Origin: Solibacillus sp. FSL H8-0523
Lineage (GTDB): Bacteria; Bacillota; Bacilli; Bacillales_A; Planococcaceae
Direction of reading: 5' to 3'
DNA: 64,000 bases
NCBI RefSeq assembly: GCF_038051985.1
Contig: NZ_CP150291.1
Coordinates: forward strand, 1,240,001-1,304,000
The notes below the pieces were generated by a model that was not told where the DNA came from, did not search any database, and saw only the letters and a list, made by a program, of their open reading frames with translations. The position numbers were made by a program, and so were the translations under genes. This document shows, in pieces, positions 8,907-18,132 of this stretch; position 1 is the stretch's first letter, and each line of letters starts with the position of its first letter.

Positions 8907-10000
8907 CACGCAATGTTTTCGTAATCGGACTTGGGCTAATCGGCGGATCCGTGGCATTAGCTCTACAAAAAGCGCCGCATACGAAAGTGTTTGGCTACGA
9001 CTACCATGAACAGACAAGACAATTAGCTAGCACATTGCAGGTGGTACACGAAGTTGTAGAAGATCCGGCTGAATTTGCCAAAGAAGCTGATGTGATTATT
9101 TTTGGAACACCGGTAAATATTACGCTGGATTTTATGGACCAGTTAAAAAGCTGGGAATTAAAAAAAGGTGTGATTATTACCGATACAGGTAGTACAAAGG
9201 CGCAAATTATGGAAAAGGCACTCGAGCTACGTGAACTTGGGATAACGTTCATAGGTGGTCATCCAATGGCCGGTTCGCATAAAAGTGGGATTACCGCTGC
9301 TAAGCCGTATTTACTTGAAAATGCGTATTATATGCTGACGCCAATTGAAGGCGAAGAAATCGAAAAGCTTGCAACACTCGATAGCTTGCTGAAATTTACG
9401 CTAGGGAAAATGGTCGTTGTCGATGCGAAAGCCCATGACCATATGACAGCTGTTGTTAGCCATTTCCCGCATATTATTGCCGCGTCACTTGTGCATCAGT
9501 TAAACGTTGAAAAGAAGTCGTATCCGATGACGTCTTCACTAGCAGCAGGAGGTTTTCGTGACATTACGCGTATTGCTTCGTCAAATCCAGCACTATGGCG
9601 CGATATTACGATGCAAAACCGGAAAGAACTCGTTGGTCAGCTAGATACGTGGTTAGACGAGATGAGCCGTGTGCGTGATCTTTTAGATTACGGAGACGGT
9701 GAGGCAGTAGAATCTTACTTTAGTGAAGCACGTGATGTCCGTGATAGCTTACCAATCGCGAATGGCGCATTGTACATGCCCTATGATTTGTACGTGGATA
9801 TTCCAGACTATCCAGGTGTCATTTCAGAAGTGACGGGCTATTTAGCAGAAGATAATATTAGTATTACAAATATTCGCATCGTGGAAACACGCGTTGACGT
9901 ATTCGGGATTTTAGTGATTAGCTTCCAAACGAATGAAGACCGTGAACGCGCAGCGAAGTGTATTGAAAGTAAGGCCAATTACGAAACACATATTTCTTAA
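8903..10000 (+). CDS. tyrA: Prephenate dehydrogenase with C-terminal ACT domain
   Basis: It oxidatively decarboxylates prephenate to 4-hydroxyphenylpyruvate, the tyrosine precursor. The N-terminal NAD-binding fold carries G-L-G-L-I-G-G-S (9-16), and the dehydrogenase core contains G-G-H-P-M-A-G-S-H. The C-terminal ~70 residues form an ACT domain (D-I-P-D-Y-P-G-V-I-S-E-V), which implies allosteric control by an aromatic amino acid. The protein has 365 residues. It is the last gene before an internal terminator that separates it from aroA. Confidence 0.95.
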   Translation: MTRNVFVIGLGLIGGSVALALQKAPHTKVFGYDYHEQTRQLASTLQVVHEVVEDPAEFAKEADVIIFGTPVNITLDFMDQLKSWELKKGVIITDTGSTKAQIMEKALELRELGITFIGGHPMAGSHKSGITAAKPYLLENAYYMLTPIEGEEIEKLATLDSLLKFTLGKMVVVDAKAHDHMTAVVSHFPHIIAASLVHQLNVEKKSYPMTSSLAAGGFRDITRIASSNPALWRDITMQNRKELVGQLDTWLDEMSRVRDLLDYGDGEAVESYFSEARDVRDSLPIANGALYMPYDLYVDIPDYPGVISEVTGYLAEDNISITNIRIVETRVDVFGILVISFQTNEDRERAAKCIESKANYETHIS

Positions 10001-10004
10001 ACTC

Positions 10005-10037
10005 AACATCTCGCTTTTTAAGGCGAGATGTATTTTT
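10005..10037 (+). terminator. Intrinsic terminator between tyrA and aroA
   Basis: ACATCTCGC pairs with GCGAGATGT and is followed by ATTTTT. Because it sits only 18 bases before the aroA start, it partly separates aroA from the operon. An in-frame ATG at 10028 lies inside this hairpin and is therefore not the aroA start. Confidence 0.8.
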
Positions 10038-10054
10038 CTAAGGGGGCACTATGT

Positions 10055-11344
10055 ATGAGTTCAAAAGTATTGCAATATAATAACCCGACACTAGTTGGTG
10101 AGATTACGGTTCCTGGTGATAAATCGATTTCGCATCGCTCAGTGATGTTTGGCTCGATTGCAAAAGGCAAAACGACCGTAAGTGGCTTTTTACTAGGTGA
10201 AGACTGCTTAAGTACAATTGACTGCTTTAAAAAGCTTGGTGTTGAAATTGAAGTAGATGGGACGAATGTGTCAATTGAGAGCCCCGGTATGGATGGTTGG
10301 GCAGAGCCGACAGAAGTGTTATACACAGGGAACTCTGGTACTACGACTCGTTTGATGTTAGGGATTTTATCCGGCACAAAATTACATACGGTGATGACAG
10401 GTGATGCATCGATTGGCAAGCGTCCAATGCGCCGTGTAGCGGATCCACTTCGTTTAATGGGTGCACAAATCGCAGGACGTGAAAATGGTCAATTTACCCC
10501 TTTAGCGATTCAAGGTGGCACACTTCAGGCAATTGACTATACCATGCCAGTAGCGAGCGCACAGGTAAAGTCCGCCGTTTTACTAGCAGGGCTTCGTGCA
10601 AATGGAACAACGATTGTGCGTGAAAGTGAAGTCTCTCGTGACCACACAGAGCGTATGCTACGTCAGTTCGGCGCGGAAATCGATGTAACGGACGGTATTG
10701 TCTCGTTTAAAGGCGGTCAAACGTTAACAGGTACGCATGTTAACGTACCGGGGGATATCTCTTCGGCCGCGTTCTTCTTAGTAGCGGGTTCGATTACACA
10801 AGGCAGCCGCATCGTTCTAGAAAATGTTGGGGTCAATGAAACGCGCGACGGCATCCTCGAAGTACTGAAAAAAATGGGTGCAAAAATGACTGTCCAAGTT
10901 GACGATGAAAATGCAGCAGAGCCAACAGCAACAATCACTATCGAAACGTCTGAATTAACAGGCACGACAGTTGGTGGATCCATTATTCCACGTTTAATCG
11001 ACGAAATTCCAATTATCGCGTTACTTGCAACACAGGCAAACGGTAAAACAATTATTAAAGACGCAGAAGAGCTAAAAGTAAAAGAAACAAACCGCATTGA
11101 TGCGGTTGTTAATGAATTAAAAAAACTAGGTGCGAACATCGAAGCAACTGACGATGGCATGATTATCGAAGGCCCAACACCACTTACAGGCGGCGCACTA
11201 AAAACATACGGTGACCACCGCATTGGTATGATGGGCGCAGTCGCAGCATTAGTTGCTAAGGGCGCAGTCGAACTAGACGACGCAGACTGCATCGCGGTAA
11301 GCTACCCAACGTTCTTTGAGCATGTAGAGAAGCTCTTGAAATAG
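10055..11344 (+). CDS. aroA: 5-Enolpyruvylshikimate-3-phosphate synthase
   Basis: It joins shikimate-3-phosphate and PEP to give EPSP, the step before chorismate synthase (gene name aroE in B. subtilis). Substrate-binding motifs G-D-K-S-I-S-H-R (21-28), G-N-S-G-T-T-T-R (92-99) and R-P-M-R-R (123-127) are intact. The start ATG follows AGGGGG by 8 bases. The protein has 429 residues. It follows the aroC-tyrA operon after a terminator and has its own terminator downstream. Confidence 0.96.
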   Translation: MSSKVLQYNNPTLVGEITVPGDKSISHRSVMFGSIAKGKTTVSGFLLGEDCLSTIDCFKKLGVEIEVDGTNVSIESPGMDGWAEPTEVLYTGNSGTTTRLMLGILSGTKLHTVMTGDASIGKRPMRRVADPLRLMGAQIAGRENGQFTPLAIQGGTLQAIDYTMPVASAQVKSAVLLAGLRANGTTIVRESEVSRDHTERMLRQFGAEIDVTDGIVSFKGGQTLTGTHVNVPGDISSAAFFLVAGSITQGSRIVLENVGVNETRDGILEVLKKMGAKMTVQVDDENAAEPTATITIETSELTGTTVGGSIIPRLIDEIPIIALLATQANGKTIIKDAEELKVKETNRIDAVVNELKKLGANIEATDDGMIIEGPTPLTGGALKTYGDHRIGMMGAVAALVAKGAVELDDADCIAVSYPTFFEHVEKLLK

Positions 11345-11350
11345 TACGTT

Positions 11351-11385
11351 AAAAACCACTTCTTAATTGAGGTGGTTTTTTTGTT
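11351..11385 (+). terminator. Intrinsic terminator after aroA
   Basis: AAAAACCACTTC pairs with GAGGTGGTTTTT, ending in seven T. Confidence 0.9.
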
Positions 11386-11434
11386 TCCGATAAATAAGTA
11401 TTTCGCATCATTTTTCAGAATATTCAAAATGTAG

Positions 11435-11477
11435 TGGAATTTCCATTTATGTAAGGTTATTATGAAATAAAGTTTCA
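11435..11477 (+). promoter_or_regulatory. Candidate operator region of the muropeptide operon
   Basis: Two inverted repeats lie just upstream of the regulator gene: TGGAATTTCCA (11435-11445) and TGAAATAAAGTTTCA (11463-11477). A TATTAT hexamer (11458-11463) between them could be a -10 box, which would place the second repeat over the start region, a repressor position. RpiR/MurR-type regulators bind palindromes of this kind; binding here is inferred only. Confidence 0.4.
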
Positions 11478-11493
11478 AAAAAGGGTGTTTATT

Positions 11494-12348
11494 ATGAAAG
11501 ATGCGTTGACTAGAATTCAAATGGTATATAACAATTTGAAACCAACTCAAAAACAGATTGCAAAATTTATGTTAGAAAATCCACAAACCGTTATAAATAG
11601 TTCGATTAAGCAAGTGTCCCAGGCGTGTAACTTTAGTGAGGCTACGATTGTACGCTTTTGTAAGGAACTTGAGTTTGAGGGCTTCAAAGATTTAAAAATG
11701 GGTGTTTTCACCTCGATTAATTTACAAAAAGAAACTTTGCAAGAAGGTATTCATAAACAATTGTTAAAGGATTCTAGTATTGAAGATTCCGTCGCTATAA
11801 TTTCTCATAATAATCAGCAAGCAATTTTAGATATGGTGAAGCTCGTTGACTATGAAAAGTTAGAAAGTGCAATTGAATTATTATATGGTGCCCGGTCGAT
11901 TTGTATTGCAGGTGTAGGGGCATCTGCACTTGTAGCACAGGATTTTTTGCTGAAATGTCAACGAATTAATAAGCATTGTGAAGCCTTACTTGATATGCAT
12001 CAAATGCTTGTGAAATCTGTACATTTAACTGAAGGAGATGTACTATTTTTGATTACCTATTCAGGAGAAACACCTGAAATTATCGAATTTGCTAATTTAG
12101 CAAGGAAAAAAAATATTCCGATTATTGCTTTAACAACATTTAAGTTGAATACAGTGCAGTCATTGGCGACGGTTAATTTATATGTATCGGCAAGTGAAGC
12201 AAATGAACGAATTGGCGCTACATCATCACGAATATCTCAACTTAATATGATTGATATTTTGTTTACATGTATTGCACGTAAAGCTTACGAACAGTCAGTA
12301 CAAATGTTTAAAGAAACGAAGGCAATTATTCAAAGGGGGGTAAAGTGA
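11494..12348 (+). CDS. MurR/RpiR family transcriptional regulator (HTH plus SIS domain)
   Basis: Sugar-phosphate-responsive regulator. The N-terminal ~75 residues are the RpiR helix-turn-helix (V-S-Q-A-C-N-F-S-E-A-T-I-V-R-F-C-K); the remainder is a SIS domain with the hallmark T-Y-S-G-E-T-P-E that binds phosphosugars. The ATG follows AAGGGTG by about 8 bases. First gene of an operon containing an AmiE-like hydrolase, an oligopeptide transporter and AnmK, so N-acetylmuramate-6-phosphate is the likely effector, as for MurR. The exact effector is inference. Confidence 0.88.
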   Translation: MKDALTRIQMVYNNLKPTQKQIAKFMLENPQTVINSSIKQVSQACNFSEATIVRFCKELEFEGFKDLKMGVFTSINLQKETLQEGIHKQLLKDSSIEDSVAIISHNNQQAILDMVKLVDYEKLESAIELLYGARSICIAGVGASALVAQDFLLKCQRINKHCEALLDMHQMLVKSVHLTEGDVLFLITYSGETPEIIEFANLARKKNIPIIALTTFKLNTVQSLATVNLYVSASEANERIGATSSRISQLNMIDILFTCIARKAYEQSVQMFKETKAIIQRGVK

Positions 12349-13371
12349 TTGATTCGTGAAATTGTTCAGCAAGGGATAATAGAGCAACTTTACACTGGGG
12401 CCGTTTATAGCATTTGGAAAAATGGAAAAGAACAAGCAGTTGGAGCTGTAGGTATCGCGGACCGACAAACAAATGAAGCTATGACTATACATCATGTTTA
12501 TGATTTGGCAAGTGTCACGAAGCTATTCACGACGACGTTAATACTGCATCATGTCTCTAAAAAACGCCTTACATTAGATGATACACTTGCTTCTTTTCAG
12601 ATTGGACCCACCGAAATTGAAGATATAACTATTAGACAATTGCTAATGCACAATTCTGGTTTACTTGCCTGGTATCCGTTTTATGAACAGAACATGCGAG
12701 GATTAGCATTTGAAGAAATTGTTCAGCGGATCCCTCATATTCGCCCATATGCACCAGGGGAAATGGTTTACAGTGATATAAATTTTATGCTTTTACGTAC
12801 GGTTTGTGAACGTATTGATAGCCGAAAATTTGAACAACAAATTGAATTTATTTTAAATGAAATTGGCGATGAGGATGGATTTTTTGGCCAACCATCCAAT
12901 GAGCAGTTAGTGGTAGCAACAGAATATGGTAATAAAATTGAACATAGAATGTGTGATGATCGAGGGTTTACGTTTCAATATTGGCGTACACAATCTTTAC
13001 CAATAAAAGGTGAAGTGAATGATGGAAATTGTCATTATTATTTTAATGGCGTGTCAGGTCATGCAGGGTTATTTGGTTCAAAAAATACATTATTAAAACT
13101 AGGGCAGTTGTATCTTAAAGGAGGTGGTTCACTCATTGATGCTGAGATTGTGGACAAAGTGATTATGGATGAAGAAAATGGAAGAACGTTAGGATTCAGC
13201 AAAGAGGGAATGTTTAGCAAAGGGCTTGGTCATACAGGCTTTACAGGAACAATGCTATACATGGAGCCAAGTAGTAATTCAATTCTTGTTTTACTAACAA
13301 ATCGCTTACATGTTGATACACCTAGAGATATTAGTGGAATTCGTAAAAAGATTATTGATTTGATTCATTAA
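12349..13371 (+). CDS. Class C beta-lactamase-fold serine hydrolase, AmiE-like
   Basis: Serine hydrolase of the beta-lactamase/transpeptidase family. Catalytic S-V-T-K lies at residues 55-58, the Y-S-D triad member at 141-143, and H-T-G-F-T-G near 293. There is no signal peptide, so it should act in the cytoplasm. B. subtilis AmiE (YbbE) of the MurNAc-recycling operon belongs to the same family and removes peptide from MurNAc-peptides; the same role is inferred here from context. The TTG start lies directly behind the regulator stop codon, with a GGGGGG ribosome site 8 bases upstream. Confidence 0.82.
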   Translation: MIREIVQQGIIEQLYTGAVYSIWKNGKEQAVGAVGIADRQTNEAMTIHHVYDLASVTKLFTTTLILHHVSKKRLTLDDTLASFQIGPTEIEDITIRQLLMHNSGLLAWYPFYEQNMRGLAFEEIVQRIPHIRPYAPGEMVYSDINFMLLRTVCERIDSRKFEQQIEFILNEIGDEDGFFGQPSNEQLVVATEYGNKIEHRMCDDRGFTFQYWRTQSLPIKGEVNDGNCHYYFNGVSGHAGLFGSKNTLLKLGQLYLKGGGSLIDAEIVDKVIMDEENGRTLGFSKEGMFSKGLGHTGFTGTMLYMEPSSNSILVLLTNRLHVDTPRDISGIRKKIIDLIH

Positions 13372-13384
13372 CGGAGGGGTTTCT

Positions 13385-14968
13385 TTGAAAAAATATTGGA
13401 TAATTCTTTTTAGTATGTTAATCACGATTTTATTGGTAGCTTGTTCAAGTGATGATTCTAGTGTATCAACAAATTCTCCAGCTTCTGTTGATTCTGAAGA
13501 AAATACGGATAACGTAGCATCCGACAATTCAGCAGCAACGAGTGAAATTAAAATTGCTAATGACCAGGAACCAGCAGGATTAGATCCTCATAAAGTTCCA
13601 GCGGCTTCATCTTCACGAATTTATTCTCAAATGTATGAAGGTCTTTTATCTTTCGATGAAAACATGAAGATCATAGGGAGCTTAGCGACAGAGTGGAATC
13701 AAGAGAATGAAACAACATATGTATTTAAATTAAAACAAGGTGTGACATTCCACAATGGCCGTGAAATGAAAGCGGAAGATGTAAAATATAGCTTTGAACG
13801 TATTTTAGATGAAAATACAGCATCACATATTCGGTCATACTTTGCAGATGTAGCGTCAATTGAACCACTTGGTGCTTATGAAGTGAAATTTGTATTAAGC
13901 AAACCGAATGCTACGTTTTTATCAAATTTAACGCATGGAAGTGCGGTTGTTGTAGCAAAGGAAACAGTGGAAGCAAATGGAGATCTACAACAAAAAGCAG
14001 ATGGAACAGGGCCTTTTAAATTAGAGCAATGGGTTCCAGATAATAACGTAACTTTAATTAGGAATGATGCTTATCATGTTGATAGTGAGCCGAAAGCAGC
14101 GAAACTAGCATTCTATACAATGACTGAAGAATCAGCTCGTTTATCAGCGATTCGTACGGGAGAAATTGATTTTACAACGATTTCAGCAAAATCCACAAAA
14201 CTTTTAGATGGAAAAGCAGATGTTAATATTATTCCATATCAATCACTAGAATATAGCTATGTAGGTTTCAATAATGCCAATGCACCCTTAGACAATGAAA
14301 AGGTTCGCCAAGCATTAAGCTTAGCTACAGACCGAGAAGCAATTTTAAAAATCGTATGGAATGGTGAAGGATTAGTTACAGGGCCAGTTGCACCATCAAT
14401 GGGTGATTGGGCAATTGATGTACAAGCACAAGATTTATATAAAACAAATGTTGAAAAAGCGAAAGCATTATTAGCAGAAGCGGGGCTAGCAGATGGCTTT
14501 GACATTACAATTACAACCGCTTCAACATATCCTGACATGGTGGATACCGCGCAGCTATTACAACAACAATGGAAAGAAATTGGCGTAAACGCAACAATTA
14601 AACAAATTGAATGGGGCGAGTATGTTGATACTTGGAGTAATAAAACAGCAGACATTTTAATTGGTCGAAACACTTCGGGGATTGATCCAGATCGTGCATT
14701 AAATTACTTCTTCAGTTCAACAGGTTCTGCAAACGTTTGGAATTTCTCAAATCAAGCATATGACGATTTAGTAGCGAAAGGATTAGGGACTACAGATGAG
14801 GCAGAACGTAAAAAAGTATATGCAGAAGCACAAGAAATGTTAATTAATTTATCGCCAAATCTATTTTTAGTATCTCCGAAAAACTATGTAGCGGTACGTA
14901 AAGACATTTCAGGATATACACCATATCCGCATAATGCGTCTGATTACAATAATGTTGAAAAAAAATAA
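13385..14968 (+). CDS. ABC transporter substrate-binding lipoprotein, oligopeptide/muropeptide type
   Basis: Extracytoplasmic solute-binding protein of family 5 (DppA/OppA/MppA type). A lipoprotein signal with lipobox L-V-A-C places the lipidated cysteine at residue 20, followed by a Ser/Asn/Asp-rich linker (21-52). The mature domain contains L-K-Q-G-V-T-F-H-N-G-R, the family signature region. It starts with TTG behind GGAGGGG. A terminator-like hairpin directly after it would give more binding protein than permease. The substrate is inferred from neighbours to be a muropeptide or cell-wall peptide; a simple di/oligopeptide is the alternative. Confidence 0.88.
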   Translation: MKKYWIILFSMLITILLVACSSDDSSVSTNSPASVDSEENTDNVASDNSAATSEIKIANDQEPAGLDPHKVPAASSSRIYSQMYEGLLSFDENMKIIGSLATEWNQENETTYVFKLKQGVTFHNGREMKAEDVKYSFERILDENTASHIRSYFADVASIEPLGAYEVKFVLSKPNATFLSNLTHGSAVVVAKETVEANGDLQQKADGTGPFKLEQWVPDNNVTLIRNDAYHVDSEPKAAKLAFYTMTEESARLSAIRTGEIDFTTISAKSTKLLDGKADVNIIPYQSLEYSYVGFNNANAPLDNEKVRQALSLATDREAILKIVWNGEGLVTGPVAPSMGDWAIDVQAQDLYKTNVEKAKALLAEAGLADGFDITITTASTYPDMVDTAQLLQQQWKEIGVNATIKQIEWGEYVDTWSNKTADILIGRNTSGIDPDRALNYFFSSTGSANVWNFSNQAYDDLVAKGLGTTDEAERKKVYAEAQEMLINLSPNLFLVSPKNYVAVRKDISGYTPYPHNASDYNNVEKK

Positions 14969-14977
14969 TAGAAATTC

Positions 14978-15014
14978 AATAGAGTGGTAGGGCATCCTAG
15001 CACTCTATTTTTTT
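14978..15014 (+). terminator. Partial terminator inside the ABC transporter operon
   Basis: AATAGAGTGGTAGG pairs with CCTAGCACTCTATT at 13 of 14 positions and is followed by seven T. It lies between the binding-protein and permease genes and probably sets their expression ratio. Confidence 0.85.
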
Positions 15015-15034
15015 AAAGGGGATGAAATCGAACA

Positions 15035-15979
15035 ATGACAAGCTATATTATTCGAAGATTATTCATGCTTGTTCCAGTGTTATTTGGCGTCTCGATTTTT
15101 ATCTTTTTGATGATGCGTGTTGTACCGGGGGATGTAGCACAAACGATTTTAGGTACAGACGCAACGCCACAAGCACTTGAAGTTTTACGTAATCAATTTG
15201 GCTTAAATGATTCCTATTTTAAACAATATGTAAACTGGATGGGCGGTGTGTTGACGGGGGATTTTGGCGAATCCATGCGTAATGGTCGTGAAGTGCTTCC
15301 AGAAATAATAAATCGTTTTAAAATAACGTTTGAATTAACAATCATAGCAGCAATAATTTCTTGGATCATTTCAATTCCTCTTGGTGTATTAGCTGCAGTA
15401 AAACGTAATAGCGCAACGGATATTACGATTCGTACGATTTCACTATTCGGTGTATCCATTCCTAACTTTGCCTTTGCAACAGTATTGCTATTAATACTAG
15501 CGTTGTTTTTCAATTATAGTCCACCAATTGGTTATGTCAGTCTTTTAGAGAATCCACTAAAAAATTTAGAAATTATGTTTTTACCTTCGCTCGTACTTGG
15601 TATGACCATGGCAGCTGCCGTTATGCGTATGACACGTTCTTCTGTGTTAGAGGTGTTAAGACAGGATTTTGTTCGAACAGTTCGTGCTAAAGGGGCAAAA
15701 GAAAGAGTTACCATCTTTAATCATGCCTTACGTAATGCACTTATTCCTATTTTAACTATCATTGGGATGCAAGTTGGTACCCTTTTAGGCGGCGCGGTTA
15801 TTATTGAACAAATCTTTTCATTGCCAGGCTTAGGTCAATATGTTCTAACGGGAATAACGCAACGTGATTTGACTGTAGTACAAGGGAGTGTTTTATTTAT
15901 TTCATTTGTATTTGTCATGATTAATTTAATTGTTGATATTTTATATGCATACTTAGACCCGCGTATTAATTATAAATAA
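15035..15979 (+). CDS. Oligopeptide-type ABC transporter permease (DppB/OppB-like)
   Basis: Inner-membrane permease of the binding-protein-dependent family with six predicted hydrophobic segments over 314 residues. The N-terminus Y-I-I-R-R-L-F-M-L-V-P-V-L-F-G is characteristic of DppB/OppB. The EAA loop that contacts the ATPases includes V-R-T-V-R-A-K-G-A-K-E. It should pair with the next permease to form the channel. Its place between the binding protein and the second permease is the standard order. Confidence 0.92.
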   Translation: MTSYIIRRLFMLVPVLFGVSIFIFLMMRVVPGDVAQTILGTDATPQALEVLRNQFGLNDSYFKQYVNWMGGVLTGDFGESMRNGREVLPEIINRFKITFELTIIAAIISWIISIPLGVLAAVKRNSATDITIRTISLFGVSIPNFAFATVLLLILALFFNYSPPIGYVSLLENPLKNLEIMFLPSLVLGMTMAAAVMRMTRSSVLEVLRQDFVRTVRAKGAKERVTIFNHALRNALIPILTIIGMQVGTLLGGAVIIEQIFSLPGLGQYVLTGITQRDLTVVQGSVLFISFVFVMINLIVDILYAYLDPRINYK

Positions 15980-15996
15980 GGCTTGGGGTGAAAGAG

Positions 15997-16824
15997 ATGA
16001 AAGAATTTGCAAGTCAGTTAGTTAAAGATAAAGTGGGATTAATCGGAGCAATTGGCATTTTACTAATTGTAATTGTAAGTCTATTTGCATCTGTTATTGC
16101 TCCATTCTCACCAGAAAAAATGTATACGGATGCCATTTTACAATCACCCAATGCTACATACTTTTTTGGTACCGATGAATTTGGGCGAGATATTTTTTCT
16201 CGTATTATTTATGGTGCACAAGTATCGGTAAAAGTAAGTGTAATTGCGGTTGGCATTGGAGCTACTCTAGGATTAATATTTGGACTTATTAGTGGATACT
16301 TTCAAGGGAAAGTCGACAGTATCATTATGCGGGTAATGGATGTACTATTTGCATTTCCAGATATTTTACTTGCATTAGCTATTGTCGCAGTTTTAGGAGC
16401 AAATATTACAAATACAATGATTGCCATCGGGATCGTGTTCACACCAGTATTTACAAGGACTGTACGCGCGGCAACAATATCAATTAAGGAAAATGAGTAC
16501 ATTCAAAGTGCTGTAGCAATTGGAGTTCGTCCATTTCAAATCATTATTCGTCATGTGCTTCCAAACATTATTGCGCCTTTTATTGTTCAAGTTACGCTTG
16601 CTTTATCAGGCGCAATTTTAACTGAAGCGGCACTGAGCTTTTTGGGGTTAGGGGTACAGCCACCCAATCCTTCGTGGGGGAGTATGCTAAATGAAAGTAG
16701 AACTTATATGGAATTTGCGCCATGGACAATTATTTTTCCAGCAGCTGCAATTGTAATTACGATTTTTTGTTTCAATTTATTAGGGGATAGCCTGCGAGAT
16801 ATTTTAGATCCTAAAATGAAATAG
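15997..16824 (+). CDS. Oligopeptide-type ABC transporter permease (DppC/OppC-like)
   Basis: Second permease of the transporter, about 275 residues. The segment F-G-T-D-E-F-G-R-D-I-F-S-R-I-I-Y-G is the DppC/OppC hallmark, and S-F-L-G-L-G-V-Q-P-P-N-P-S-W-G lies near the C-terminus. The ATG was chosen because GGGG lies 8 bases upstream; a GTG 9 bases earlier has no ribosome site of its own. The two ATPase genes come later, after anmK, an unusual split of the transporter genes. Confidence 0.92.
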   Translation: MKEFASQLVKDKVGLIGAIGILLIVIVSLFASVIAPFSPEKMYTDAILQSPNATYFFGTDEFGRDIFSRIIYGAQVSVKVSVIAVGIGATLGLIFGLISGYFQGKVDSIIMRVMDVLFAFPDILLALAIVAVLGANITNTMIAIGIVFTPVFTRTVRAATISIKENEYIQSAVAIGVRPFQIIIRHVLPNIIAPFIVQVTLALSGAILTEAALSFLGLGVQPPNPSWGSMLNESRTYMEFAPWTIIFPAAAIVITIFCFNLLGDSLRDILDPKMK

Positions 16825-16834
16825 GAGGAATACG

Positions 16835-16941
16835 ATGGCAGAAATAAAGCGAGTGTGAATATATCCGTTGCAACAGAGGCACTTAAGCAACAACAAAATA
16901 ATATTGATGAGGCAATTCAGTGGCTTAAAGGGGGGGACTGA
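16835..16941 (+). pseudogene. Possible murQ (MurNAc-6-phosphate etherase) remnant
   Basis: A good ribosome site (AGGAGG) precedes ATG-GCA-GAA-ATA-AAG, which meets a stop after seven codons. A second frame through the same bases is open to 16941 and encodes a helix-turn-helix-like tail, E-A-L-K-Q-Q-Q-N-N-I-D-E-A-I-Q-W-L. This resembles the C-terminal UBA-like helices of MurQ, where a residue run of the type A-x-x-x-L then A-I-x-x-L is usual; EF-Ts has a similar fold. Given AnmK, AmiE-like and MurR-like neighbours, an internally deleted murQ is the best reading. This is inference from about 30 residues. Confidence 0.4.
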
Positions 16942-16944
16942 ATA

Positions 16945-18132
16945 ATGTATGGAATTGGTGTAATGTCAGGAACTTCATTAGATGGGTTAGATATTGTTTG
17001 TATTGATCTAGTGGCCTATGAAAAAAATAAGGAAATTACCTTAGTTGCTAGTAAAACGGTTGATTATGAGATGAATTTTAAAGAACAATTATCTGAGCAA
17101 TGCCATAATCACACAGCTTCCTTAGCAAAAATTACAATGATGAATGCCTATTTAGGACAATTTATTGGTGAACAGGTGATACAGTTTTTACGTGAACAGC
17201 AACTATTAGTGGAGAAAGTAGCCTTTATTAGTTCGCATGGTCAAACGATTTTCCATGAACCTGTTGGCGCTGAGGGAATATTCGAGATTCCTTCAACATT
17301 ACAAATTGGTGATATTTCATATATTTCAGAGGTGACAAGATTACCGGTAATTGGTGATTTTAGGACTGCAGATATGGCGGCTGGTGGCCAAGGTGCGCCA
17401 TTACTATCATTCTTTGACGCAAACTTTTTATATTCAAGTTCAGCAGGGCGAGCTATTCAAAATATTGGTGGAATCGGAAATGTGACGTTTGTATCAAAAG
17501 ATGAGAAAGCGCCAGTAATTTCATTTGATACAGGGCCGGGAAATGTCTTAATTGATAGCGCCATTCAAAAGCTAACAAATGGAGAGAAGAAATTTGATCA
17601 AAATGGAGAAATGGCTAGAAAAGGCACTATCCATGAACAGATCGTTGAACAGTTGATGCAACATCCCTATTATGAAATGCCGTTGCCAAAAACAACAGGA
17701 CGTGAACTGTATACGACTCATTATTTGAATGAAATAGTAAATGAAATGAAAGGTGCTTCAACAGAGGATATTCTTGCAACATTAACAGCTTATACAGTTG
17801 AAACGATTAAGCAGAGCTATGGGCGTTATTTGCCGCTTGAGCAAATCGATGAGATTTATATTAATGGTGGAGGTAGCCTAAATGGTTATTTGATGGAGTT
17901 ATTAAAACAAGCATTTCCTACAAAAAAGGTAGCTCCTTTAGATGGGTTAGGGGTCCCTGCTGTCTGGAAAGAAGCGATTGCCTTCGCACTTTTTGGTTAC
18001 AATACTATGCTTGGTATACCAAATCAATTACCTTCTGCCACAGGAGCTAGGCGTGAAGTGGTTATGGGAAAAGTCGCGTATTGCGATGGGAATCCATTGA
18101 TGCGATTTCAAAAATTACGAGGTGAGACGTAA
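16945..18132 (+). CDS. anmK: Anhydro-N-acetylmuramic acid kinase
   Basis: It opens the 1,6-anhydro ring of anhydroMurNAc and phosphorylates it to MurNAc-6-phosphate, a cell-wall recycling step. The diagnostic start G-V-M-S-G-T-S-L-D-G lies at residues 5-14, with G-D-F-R-T-A-D-M-A-A-G-G-Q-G-A-P-L and the phosphate-binding F-D-T-G-P-G-N. At 395 residues it has normal length. GGGGGGGACTG precedes the ATG. It lies between the permease and ATPase genes of a peptide transporter, which argues that the transporter brings in muropeptides. Its product would normally go to MurQ, which is possibly decayed here. Confidence 0.95.
   Translation: MYGIGVMSGTSLDGLDIVCIDLVAYEKNKEITLVASKTVDYEMNFKEQLSEQCHNHTASLAKITMMNAYLGQFIGEQVIQFLREQQLLVEKVAFISSHGQTIFHEPVGAEGIFEIPSTLQIGDISYISEVTRLPVIGDFRTADMAAGGQGAPLLSFFDANFLYSSSAGRAIQNIGGIGNVTFVSKDEKAPVISFDTGPGNVLIDSAIQKLTNGEKKFDQNGEMARKGTIHEQIVEQLMQHPYYEMPLPKTTGRELYTTHYLNEIVNEMKGASTEDILATLTAYTVETIKQSYGRYLPLEQIDEIYINGGGSLNGYLMELLKQAFPTKKVAPLDGLGVPAVWKEAIAFALFGYNTMLGIPNQLPSATGARREVVMGKVAYCDGNPLMRFQKLRGET

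Noticed and set aside
10028-10054. Earlier ATG start for aroA
   Set aside because: It lies within the terminator hairpin after tyrA and lacks a ribosome site; the ATG at 10055 follows AGGGGG at proper distance.
10717-11292. 191-codon open frame on the minus strand inside aroA
   Set aside because: Serine- and alanine-rich translation typical of the antisense strand of a coding region, no ribosome site, and it lies fully within a certain gene.
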